Assembly (NCBI RefSeq): GCF_003403075.1
Contig: NZ_CP031557.1
Coordinates: 3,658,001 to 3,722,000, forward strand
Length of the DNA: 64,000 nt
Reading direction: 5' to 3'
Origin: Flavobacterium psychrotrophum
GTDB lineage: Bacteria > Bacteroidota > Bacteroidia > Flavobacteriales > Flavobacteriaceae
Shown here one piece after another: positions 33,956-41,868 of this stretch. Every line of letters starts with the position of its first letter. The first letter of the stretch is position 1. A model generated the notes under the pieces. The model was not told the DNA's origin. It was given only the letters and a program-made list of their open reading frames with translations, and did not search any database. The translations under genes and the position numbers were made by a program.

Positions 33956-34786
33956 TTACTCCCATTTCTTAACCCATGCCTCCATAGCATCAATATTCAT
34001 TTTTTCGGTATCGGGGCTGTTCATTCCCACATCGTGTCCTTTACCCGGGCGGATAATAAGATTAGACGGCACATTTATTTGCTTAAGTTTTTCCTCAAAA
34101 CGTACCGATAGGTGATAATCTACAAGTTCGTCGTTATCGCCATGTATAAGTTGAGTCGGAACTTTACTAATATGGAAATACGGGCTCACATTTTCAAATG
34201 CACTAACGTCAGCTCCCTCAGCGGGGTTGTAACCGGCATTAGCAAGGTCTTCAAGAATTTTTATCCTGCCCTGCTTGTACAGCCCCGGTAAAAAAGTTTC
34301 GGCATCAAAAATAGAAGGCGCGCACATGGCGGTAATACTGCTTACTTTTCGTTTACTTACATAACCGTACATTAGCGAAAGGTGTGCCCCGGCACTAATA
34401 CCTACAAGGTTTAAACCTTTAAGGGTATAACCATATTTTTTAGCATTGTCCTGCACATACTGTACTGCGCTATCTATATCGTCTAGCAATTGGAGCAAGT
34501 GAACCGAATCGCTTACGTATCGGTAATCTACATTAGCCACTACAAAACCGCGATCGCGCAGGTCGCGCGCATGCTTATCAGTATATTCATTACCACCCAT
34601 GCTCCATGCACCTCCATGCAGCATAATAACAACCGGTGTTTTCTTATTGATATCCTTCGGAAGGAAAAGATCGAGCTGTTGCTGTTTAGCAGCACCATAT
34701 TTAAGGTGATACAGTTCTTTTTGTGCAAAGGCATTTGTAGCAATAAATATGAAGATACCCATAAGGGCAGTAAGTTTTGTTCTCAT
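33956..34786 (-). CDS. Secreted alpha/beta hydrolase (esterase/lipase family)
   Basis: 276 residues with a signal peptide ending AFAQ (22). The oxyanion motif HGGAWSMGG and nucleophile elbow GISAGAH (the family pattern GxSxG) are present; the acid is in HGDNDELVDY and the histidine in GKGHDVGM. This is the BD-FAE/hormone-sensitive-lipase-like type that deacylates small esters, perhaps acetylated sugars, in the periplasm. Substrate is unknown. It is monocistronic. Confidence 0.9.
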   Translation of the reverse strand: MRTKLTALMGIFIFIATNAFAQKELYHLKYGAAKQQQLDLFLPKDINKKTPVVIMLHGGAWSMGGNEYTDKHARDLRDRGFVVANVDYRYVSDSVHLLQLLDDIDSAVQYVQDNAKKYGYTLKGLNLVGISAGAHLSLMYGYVSKRKVSSITAMCAPSIFDAETFLPGLYKQGRIKILEDLANAGYNPAEGADVSAFENVSPYFHISKVPTQLIHGDNDELVDYHLSVRFEEKLKQINVPSNLIIRPGKGHDVGMNSPDTEKMNIDAMEAWVKKWE

Positions 34787-34908
34787 AATAATGGATGTGT
34801 TTTGGAAACGCTAAGGTAAGGGATTTTCTATCGGAAATTTTAGAGAAAACCAGACGCAATACCTAAAATAGCAGCAGAAAAACGACACGCCTTATAACAC
34901 ATAATGCT

Positions 34909-36146
34909 CTATATAAACCATGTAATTATTCCATTATTATAAAACCCTACCCGTTTTTCCATAAGAAACAGGAAACTTTTTTTAGCGACAAACTGAAAAT
35001 CTATTACATTCATGCGGTAACCTATAGCTGCTTTTTGACCTGACTGCCACAACAACCCTGGCTTTATCATGAGTGTTTTAGAATATTTACCAAAAAGACT
35101 CTTATCTAACCTGAAAAAGCCCTCGCTTGTGTAAAAATAAAAATGTTTATCGAAAGCATTATACGTTACCGGCCCCACATATTCTAACAGGTCAGGAAAC
35201 AAATATTCATAATCATACGTAAGTAAATTAGGCAAATCGGTAAACTTATATTTCCCCCGCTTATCTTTTTCCCAACTTTAATCGATCCGTCCAGAAAAAA
35301 ATGCATGAGGCTTTCAGTAATTACTACTTCTCCTTTACCATTTTCAGCAACCCCTTTTAAATTTCCGGTTAGCGTAGCATCTGCCAGTAATGTTCTTTTA
35401 CCGGCATATTGAGGATTATCGTAATGAGCTCTTAAACGCTTTTTATTTTTTAGAGAAAACACATACGCACTATCCTTCTGCATTTCGCGGTTTAGCTTAT
35501 CTTTTCTTTCTTTATTGATTCTTAAACTTTTACGATCATCAAATGTTTCACTAAAGTTTCTGTATTCATAAAATGTAAGCGTATTTAAATCAAACACTAC
35601 ATTGTAAGCACCAAATTCACCGTGATCGTACATCATCCATAAATGTTCTTCGGAATCCATATAATAAAAATCGGCACGTTTTACCACTCCTGGCCTACGG
35701 TACTCATAGAAACGCAAGGCATCTGTAGGTTTGTTGAGTATACCTTTATAAATCATTCCTTGTGACGTAGCGAAAAGTGGAAGATTTTCTTTGTCATAAA
35801 AAACACTGTGCACGGTGCCTAATTCAGCGTCTTTTAAAAAAGGATCTGTTTGCATGCCTTTTAACTCTGCAATACCCTTCTCTGCCTTATAACAAAACAC
35901 TTTTCCGAGCTTGTCTTTTGCTAAAGCTGTAACCTGATCAGATATTAGGGTGCGCAAAGTATCGCCATTCATCTGCCAAACAAAAAGCTGATTATGGGTA
36001 TCAAGTGCATATATGTAATCTGAACTGTAATGCATTTGCTTGTATGCCACAGGAAGATCCTGATGTTTTTGAGGTATGCTATCGGTAGTTTGAGAAAAAA
36101 CACAACAGTTGTATAAAACGGAGATAACAAACAAAAAGAATTTCAT
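34909..36146 (-). pseudogene. Secreted WG/beta-propeller-like protein, single-base frameshift
   Basis: The frame starts at 36146 (signal peptide ending CVFSQ) and reads about 290 residues with repeated short strands (YIYALDTHNQLFVWQMNGD, GKGEVVITESLMHFFLDGS). Near 35266-35273, where the minus strand has GGGAAAAAGAT, it shifts. One extra A would give VGKKDKRGKYKFTDLPN and continue into the frame that ends at 34909, a 412-residue protein. The total length is one base short of a multiple of three, as expected for a single deletion. No family is recognised. Confidence 0.75.
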
Positions 36147-36232
36147 GGTTGGGGCGGTTTTCCCAAAAATAGTAAATCTGCCTTTAACTACTATATGAAA
36201 TCACCTGAAAGGATAATAACTTTAAAACTAAA

Positions 36233-36258
36233 AAAGCCTCTCATTACTGAGAGGCTTT
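36233..36258 (-). terminator. Terminator of tRNA-Leu
   Basis: AAAGCCTCTC-ATTACT-GAGAGGCTTT is a perfect 10-bp stem with a T run on the minus strand, immediately 3' of the tRNA. Confidence 0.9.
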
Positions 36259-36259
36259 G

Positions 36260-36339
36260 TACCTAGAGTGGGAATCGAACCCACACACCGAAGTACGCGA
36301 GTTTGAGTCGCGCGCGTCTACCAATTCCGCCATCCAGGC
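36260..36339 (-). tRNA. tRNA-Leu(CAA)
   Basis: The minus strand gives acceptor GCCTGGA/TCTAGGT (first pair G-T, one further G-T), the D-arm GGCGGAATTGGTAGACGC, the anticodon loop CTCAAAC with anticodon CAA, and the T-loop GGTTCGATTCC. The variable region is long, as in class II tRNAs. CCA is not encoded. Confidence 0.92.
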
Positions 36340-36450
36340 ATATAAAACAAACCCGACTTATAGAATGTTTTCCGGCTGCAAAAATAGAAAATAATATTTA
36401 ATTTCAGGAAAATAAGAACACTTTTTACCTAATGTATTGAATTAAATTTC

Positions 36451-36458
36451 TAAATTTG
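36451..36458 (+). promoter_or_regulatory. -7 box of prs
   Basis: TAAATTTG, an exact match, 53 bases before the prs ATG. Confidence 0.6.
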
Positions 36459-36510
36459 CACCCTGTTTAGAAACACAACACACTAACTAACTACTAAACA
36501 GTATATTGAA

Positions 36511-37452
36511 ATGTCGTATTTAGAACCGGAAGCTAAGATATTTGCTTGTTCTCAAAGTACATACCTGGCAGAAAAAATTGCTGCTAATTATGGTATTCCA
36601 TTAGGCAAGGTATCATTTTCGCATTACAGCGACGGCGAATTTCAGCCGTCTTTTGAAGAGTCTATAAGGGGTTTACGCGTATTTTTAGTATGCTCTACCT
36701 TTCCCAGCGCGGATAACCTTATGGAACTGCTGTTGATGATTGATGCAGCCAAAAGGGCTTCGGCAAGACACATAACTGCCGTAATACCTTACTTTGGCTG
36801 GGCACGCCAGGACAGGAAAGACAAGCCACGTGTACCCATAGGGGCTAAGCTTGTTGCAAAATTGTTAGAAACGGCCGGCGCTACCAGGATCATGACCATG
36901 GACCTGCACGCTGACCAAATACAAGGATTTTTTGAGAAACCGGTAGACCACCTGTTTGCATCGACCATCTTTGTACCGTATATAAAATCGCTAAACCTGG
37001 AAAATCTTACCATAGCCTCTCCGGATATGGGTGGTAGTAAAAGGGCTTATGCATACTCTAAATTCTTAGGTTCTGATGTGGTTATATGCTACAAACAGCG
37101 CAAAGAAGCTAATAAGATAGAGACCATGGAGCTGATAGGCGACGTTACCGGCAAGAACATTGTGCTGGTAGACGACATGATAGACACCGGTGGTACGCTT
37201 GCAAAAGCAGCCGACCTGATGATGGAAAAAGGTGCACTAAGCGTTCGCGCTATATGTACACACCCTATATTAAGCGGCGGCGCTTATGAAAAGATAGAAG
37301 GGTCGCAACTGAAGGAACTTATTGTTACCGACAGTATACCACTTAAGAAGGAAACTTCTAAAATAAGGGTGGTTAGCTGCTCTGGCCTGTTTGCAGAGGT
37401 AATGCACATGGTGCAGAACAACAACTCTATAAGCGGCAAATTTTTACAGTAA
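36511..37452 (+). CDS. prs: Ribose-phosphate pyrophosphokinase
   Basis: 313 residues. The ATP flexible loop with PYFGWARQDRKDKPR, the metal site MDLHADQIQGFF, and the PRPP loop VLVDDMIDTGGTL are intact. The enzyme makes PRPP from ribose 5-phosphate and ATP for nucleotide, histidine and tryptophan synthesis. rplY follows 31 bases later, an order conserved in flavobacteria. Confidence 0.97.
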   Translation: MSYLEPEAKIFACSQSTYLAEKIAANYGIPLGKVSFSHYSDGEFQPSFEESIRGLRVFLVCSTFPSADNLMELLLMIDAAKRASARHITAVIPYFGWARQDRKDKPRVPIGAKLVAKLLETAGATRIMTMDLHADQIQGFFEKPVDHLFASTIFVPYIKSLNLENLTIASPDMGGSKRAYAYSKFLGSDVVICYKQRKEANKIETMELIGDVTGKNIVLVDDMIDTGGTLAKAADLMMEKGALSVRAICTHPILSGGAYEKIEGSQLKELIVTDSIPLKKETSKIRVVSCSGLFAEVMHMVQNNNSISGKFLQ

Positions 37453-37483
37453 CTTATTTTTTATTAATTTATAATTATTTCAA

Positions 37484-38092
37484 ATGAAATCAATTACGAT
37501 CAAAGGATCTGAAAGAGAAAGCGTGGGTAAAGCGGCAACGCGTACGGCACGTAATGCTGGAATGGTACCTTGCGTGTTATACGGAGGAGATCAGCCAGTA
37601 CATTTTATTGCAGAAGACAAGGCATTTAAAAACCTTGTTTATACTCCAAACGTACACACTGTAGTAATTGAACTTGCAGGTAAAACATTTAACGCTATCC
37701 TTCAGGATATCCAGTTTCACCCGGTAAGCGATGCTATACTTCACATTGACTTTTACCAACTTCATGATGATAAAGAAATCACTATGGAAGTTCCAGTAAA
37801 AGTTGTAGGTAACTCTAAAGGTGTTATGGCCGGTGGTGTACTTCGCCTTAACCAGCGTAAACTTAAAGTGCGTGCACTTCCTGCAAACCTTCCTGACTTT
37901 GTTGAAGCTGACATTACCGAACTTGAAATGGGTAACAAGCTTTACATAACTAAACTGCCTCAGGATGGTTACAAACTGCTTCAGCCAGACAACACAGTAA
38001 TCGCTCAGGTACGTATTTCTCGTGCTGCGATGAAAGCTGCTCAAGAAGCTGCAAAAGCTGCAAAAGCTCCTGCAAAAGGAAAGAAAAAATAA
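37484..38092 (+). CDS. rplY: 50S ribosomal protein L25/general stress protein Ctc
   Basis: 202 residues, the long CTC/TL5 form: an N-terminal 5S-rRNA-binding L25 domain ([29 protein letters not shown]) and a C-terminal beta domain ([31 protein letters not shown]). It ends in an Ala/Lys tail with three AAKAAK-like repeats. It is co-transcribed with prs and closed by a good terminator. Confidence 0.95.
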   Translation: MKSITIKGSERESVGKAATRTARNAGMVPCVLYGGDQPVHFIAEDKAFKNLVYTPNVHTVVIELAGKTFNAILQDIQFHPVSDAILHIDFYQLHDDKEITMEVPVKVVGNSKGVMAGGVLRLNQRKLKVRALPANLPDFVEADITELEMGNKLYITKLPQDGYKLLQPDNTVIAQVRISRAAMKAAQEAAKAAKAPAKGKKK

Positions 38093-38113
38093 TTTTATCT
38101 TTTCGATATACTC

Positions 38114-38140
38114 AAAAGCGTCCTCAAAAGGGACGCTTTT
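38114..38140 (+). terminator. Terminator of prs-rplY
   Basis: AAAAGCGTCC and GGACGCTTTT form a 10-bp stem around TCAAAAG, followed by a T run. Confidence 0.9.
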
Positions 38141-38248
38141 TTGGTATATTAGGTAGTTAGTATTTTAGAACATTAGTATCTTGGTATTTTAGACTGTTAG
38201 TAAATGGAGGCTATCAGAATGCACTTCGTACTGCCTTAGATTTAGACA

Positions 38249-38299
38249 TTCTAAAAATCTAAAAATCTGGCAATCTAAAAATCTAAAATTTTATCTTTG
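38249..38299 (+). promoter_or_regulatory. CTAAAAAT repeats and -7 box before pth
   Basis: Four copies of a CTAAAAAT-like unit (38252-38287) lead into TATCTTTG at 38292-38299. The box ends only 4 bases before the first pth ATG, so transcription would begin at or inside codon 1-3. Further upstream, TTAGTATTTTAGA occurs as three imperfect copies (38157-38200). Confidence 0.5.
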
Positions 38300-38303
38300 C
38301 CCC

Positions 38304-38930
38304 ATGAAATGGCTTACCAACCTTTTTACGTCTAATAAAGAAGAAAAAGAACCTGCAGATCCTATGAAAAAGTTTTTGATAGCCGGCCTTGGCAACATAG
38401 GCGCCGAATATATACATACACGCCACAACATAGGCTTTAAAGTTCTCGACCGCCTTGTACAGCAGGAAGGCCTGGAATGGCAAACTGCAAAGCTGGGTGC
38501 CGTAGCAGAATATAAGCTTAAAGGCCGTACCCTGATTTTACTAAAGCCTAACACTTTTATGAACCTTAGTGGCAAGGCAATAAAATACTGGCTGGATAAG
38601 GAAAACATCCCTAAAGAAAATTTACTGGTTGTAACCGATGACCTCAACATACCCTTTGGTACCATTCGCATTAAGGCTAAAGGCAGCGATGGCGGCCATA
38701 ATGGGCTAAAGAGCATACAACAGTTACTGAGCACATCAGATTATCCGCGCTTTCGTTTTGGTATAAGCGATGAATTTAAAAAAGGCCAGCAGATAAGCTA
38801 TGTACTGGGTGAATGGGATGAAGAAGAGAAGGCCAAACTTCCGGAAAGGCTTGATAAATCTGTAGAGGCCATTAAAGAGTTTACCCTATCTGGCCTGGCA
38901 AATACCATGAGCACTTTTAACGGAAAGTAA
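38304..38930 (+). CDS. pth: Peptidyl-tRNA hydrolase
   Basis: 208 residues. The catalytic region FLIAGLGNIGAEY, HTRHNIGF (with the catalytic His) and KPNTFMNLSGKA is normal, as is GGHNGLKSI. Pth frees peptides from peptidyl-tRNA that drops off ribosomes. The first 20 residues precede the usual start of the fold; an ATG at 38364 (MKKFLIAGLGN) would give the standard form. The -7 box at 38292 makes the first ATG either leaderless or unused. Confidence 0.93.
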   Translation: MKWLTNLFTSNKEEKEPADPMKKFLIAGLGNIGAEYIHTRHNIGFKVLDRLVQQEGLEWQTAKLGAVAEYKLKGRTLILLKPNTFMNLSGKAIKYWLDKENIPKENLLVVTDDLNIPFGTIRIKAKGSDGGHNGLKSIQQLLSTSDYPRFRFGISDEFKKGQQISYVLGEWDEEEKAKLPERLDKSVEAIKEFTLSGLANTMSTFNGK

Positions 38931-38969
38931 TATTCATTCAGATTATTAGAAAAGCAATCGCATTAAAAC

Positions 38970-38999
38970 AAACAGAGCGCCTAATAAGGCGCTCTGTTT
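38970..38999. terminator. Bidirectional terminator between pth and protease gene
   Basis: AAACAGAGCGCC-TAATAA-GGCGCTCTGTTT is a perfect 12-bp stem with A/T runs on both sides, between convergent genes. Confidence 0.92.
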
Positions 39000-39022
39000 T
39001 TATTATAACTATGTCGTAATAA

Positions 39023-41716
39023 TTACTCTATAACAATTTTACGGGTTTCTTTACGATTTCCATCCTGAACAACAACCAGGTAAACACCTTGTTGCACAGT
39101 ACCCAGGCTTATGTTATTACTAAACAGCCCAGTGTTTGCATAACTCCTGTTATACACCTGCCTGCCGCTCATATCATACACACCAAGCATTACCGGTTTT
39201 TGCGATACAGATACAAACTCTACATTAAAGCTACCTTTATTAGGGTTAGGGTATAATTTAAAGTCTTTAAGTCCAAATTCTGCAACAGCAGCCGGCGTAA
39301 ACACATAACCACAAACCTGTATACTCCATGAGTTTAGTGTTCCTGTATTTTGAGCCTGAATATCAGAAAACTCTAGTTGCCATGTACCCCTTGCATCTTG
39401 TCCTGCAAATGCAGAAAGACTCTCTACAGGCACATAAGTTCCTCTTGTAGGGTTACCACACACAAAGCTATTTCCGTTATCGCTGTAAGTTACATTTAGA
39501 TTATCCCTGGTTCCGCACTGACGATCCCAAAGTAACACTTCGGTACTAGCAGGGCTTTTTACCTTAAATATAAGGTCGCCCACATTTGTATGGTCTGCGC
39601 TAACATTTACAGTTACAGATGTAACCCTGTTAACTCTGGTTACAGATGCGTTACTTGTAGTAAAAGCAGTAGTATTATCTGGTATAGATACGTTTCCTGT
39701 ACCTTCATAAGTAGCACATTCTGTACTAACAATAAGCCCTACCGAAAAATCAATCGGGTTAACTGCATAATACACATTATTTACAGCTTCAACCATTAAA
39801 CGGCAAAAAGGAGCCTGTATGTTTGCAGGCACAGTAAACGTTTCAGAGCCATCATTTGGCGTATTAGCCACAAGCACTGTGTCAAAAGTCTGGCCGCCAT
39901 TAGTAGAAAGCAGGATATTTACTGTAGCTGTATTAATACCGTTTGCAGTAGTACCGGCCACATCCCAGGTTACGGTTTGCTGGTCGCCACCCTCCCATAC
40001 TATATTATCATCGTCCTGAGAAGTAACAGCAAACGGCCCTGCGGTTGCATTAACTGTTATAGCTACGTCGCGTCGGCTTGTTTGCCCGCCCAAAACACTG
40101 TTATCTCTAACTGTGTAGGCAAAACGCAGGGTTCGTGCTACATCAGATGTCATCTCCCAAGTAGGGTAAAGGTTGCCTTCAAGCACATCGCTTAGTTGCG
40201 GGAAGTAACGATTTTTTGATGTTGATGGCACAACAGAACGATAGTTTGGCCCCTGTATAGCAAAGCTTGTAGGTGTATTTGCATGCAAATTATCATTAGT
40301 TACTCCGTCAATTTGCTCCCATGTATAAGTAAGAGCATCTCCATTAGCATCTGTAGCATTGCTGCCTTTTAATACAAAAGCAGTACTTCTTGGTATTGTT
40401 CTGTTAGTAAGTGCAGGAACAACAGGTGCAGCATTAGCTATTGTATTTGTTGCTGCACATCCTGTACTGGTAAGCACCTCAAAAATTTCGGCAAGGCTTA
40501 CCGCATTAAAATAAGCATCTGAATGCTCCTGAACGTTAGCACCGCCACAAATACCGGCATACCCCATAATGGTGGTACCACTACCCGGCTCTACCGAAGT
40601 CCTGTTGTTGGCATTGCCATCACAACTGCCGTCTTCTCCGTTAAAAATGTGGTTACCGCCAAACTGGTGGCCCATTTCGTGAGCTACATAATCTATATCA
40701 TACGGGTCTCCCACAGGCGCAGGGCTTCCTGTTATACCCATAGCTTTGCTTCTTGAACAAATAGAACCTAATTGTGCAAGGCCACCGCCACCCGTACTTA
40801 CTGTATGTCCTATATCGTAGTTATTATACCCTATAATACGGTCTATTACTGTTTGCGACTCTCCTATAAGTGCTCCGGCATTATTATTAGTAAGACCATC
40901 ATTACTAGTTAAAAAAATAACATTAGTATTGTTAGGCACCAACTCCATAGTAACAGCAACTTCGCGCTCATATACACCGTTAATACGGGTCATACTTACC
41001 ACCATTGCGGCAAGTACGGCTGCTTTTTTTTGAGCATCTGTACCATTTGCAACGCCCGCAGCACGTATATGGAAATTAGAATATTCAAAAGTACTGGCCA
41101 TTGCCAGCCTGTAAGTTCTGAATACACCGTCATTATTAGCAGGAGCACGAAGGCCCTCGCCAAAATTTTGTGCTTTTTCTTTTACCGGGTTTTCTGCCAC
41201 CTCACAGCTAAAGCTACGATCTTCTTTAAGATCAACCTTACGGTAAGATATGTATGTAGCCGCATCTTTAGTATACGGGTCTATATATAAAACTCCTTTT
41301 GGAGAAAGTACCATGGCATGAAGGCCAAAAATAGTAGTACTAAAACGCACCGTAGCCGATGGGGTTTCGATACCCTGACCACTATAAGAGCGTAGTTCAG
41401 GATATTTTGCAGCAAGCTCAGGGTGCATTACAGATGCTTCGTAAATACGATAATGTTCTGTTTTGCCTTCGGCATTAGGAAAAGCAACAATAAGATTGCT
41501 GTTTCCGCCGGCACTACGCAACGGCGCTGTAGACAAAACCTTTTTAAAGGTAGCATAATCAAGGTCAAACAGGTTGTAAGTGCCAGGCATTGCTATCCTG
41601 TCCATTTTTTCCCTGCCCTTTAAAGTTGCTTCATTCGTTTTTTCCCAACCACCGTTTTGGGCATTCCCGAAGAAAAATGCAAACAATAAAATTGTTGCAA
41701 GTAATAGTTTTTTCAT
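39023..41716 (-). CDS. T9SS-exported metzincin protease with P domain (protease 1)
   Basis: 897 residues. A signal peptide ends GNAQ (20), and a propeptide-like region runs to about 195. The reprolysin-like zinc site HEMGHQFGGNH is at 346-356, and the Met-turn at 384 (IMGYAGIC). Beta domains follow, then a proprotein-convertase P-like domain (about 660-810, SIPDNTTAF, NLNVTYSDNG, LNSWSIQVCGY), and a type A T9SS sorting domain (LYPNPNKGSFNVEF to the Lys-rich end). It is predicted to be cell-surface or secreted. It is a tandem paralogue of the next gene. Confidence 0.92.
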   Translation of the reverse strand: MKKLLLATILLFAFFFGNAQNGGWEKTNEATLKGREKMDRIAMPGTYNLFDLDYATFKKVLSTAPLRSAGGNSNLIVAFPNAEGKTEHYRIYEASVMHPELAAKYPELRSYSGQGIETPSATVRFSTTIFGLHAMVLSPKGVLYIDPYTKDAATYISYRKVDLKEDRSFSCEVAENPVKEKAQNFGEGLRAPANNDGVFRTYRLAMASTFEYSNFHIRAAGVANGTDAQKKAAVLAAMVVSMTRINGVYEREVAVTMELVPNNTNVIFLTSNDGLTNNNAGALIGESQTVIDRIIGYNNYDIGHTVSTGGGGLAQLGSICSRSKAMGITGSPAPVGDPYDIDYVAHEMGHQFGGNHIFNGEDGSCDGNANNRTSVEPGSGTTIMGYAGICGGANVQEHSDAYFNAVSLAEIFEVLTSTGCAATNTIANAAPVVPALTNRTIPRSTAFVLKGSNATDANGDALTYTWEQIDGVTNDNLHANTPTSFAIQGPNYRSVVPSTSKNRYFPQLSDVLEGNLYPTWEMTSDVARTLRFAYTVRDNSVLGGQTSRRDVAITVNATAGPFAVTSQDDDNIVWEGGDQQTVTWDVAGTTANGINTATVNILLSTNGGQTFDTVLVANTPNDGSETFTVPANIQAPFCRLMVEAVNNVYYAVNPIDFSVGLIVSTECATYEGTGNVSIPDNTTAFTTSNASVTRVNRVTSVTVNVSADHTNVGDLIFKVKSPASTEVLLWDRQCGTRDNLNVTYSDNGNSFVCGNPTRGTYVPVESLSAFAGQDARGTWQLEFSDIQAQNTGTLNSWSIQVCGYVFTPAAVAEFGLKDFKLYPNPNKGSFNVEFVSVSQKPVMLGVYDMSGRQVYNRSYANTGLFSNNISLGTVQQGVYLVVVQDGNRKETRKIVIE

Positions 41717-41820
41717 GATAATCTTTTAGGTAAAAGCACAAATCTAATAGCAAAATTTCATTCTACAGCTATTTACACTTATTTTTTTTCATTTTTACAC
41801 AGCATCACAATTAAAAAAAC

Positions 41821-41852
41821 AACAAAGGGCGCCGTTACCAGCACCCTTTGTT
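41821..41852 (-). terminator. Terminator of protease 2 gene
   Basis: AACAAAGGG and CCCTTTGTT pair, with a further GC/GC pair inside, around a central loop; a T-rich tail follows on the minus strand. Confidence 0.8.
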
Positions 41853-41868
41853 TCAGTATTTTAACATT

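Noticed and set aside
38157-38287. Possible CRISPR or tandem array (TTAGTATTTTAGA and CTAAAAAT copies)
   Set aside because: Units are 8-13 bases, imperfect, and lack regular spacers; typical AT-rich spacer DNA.
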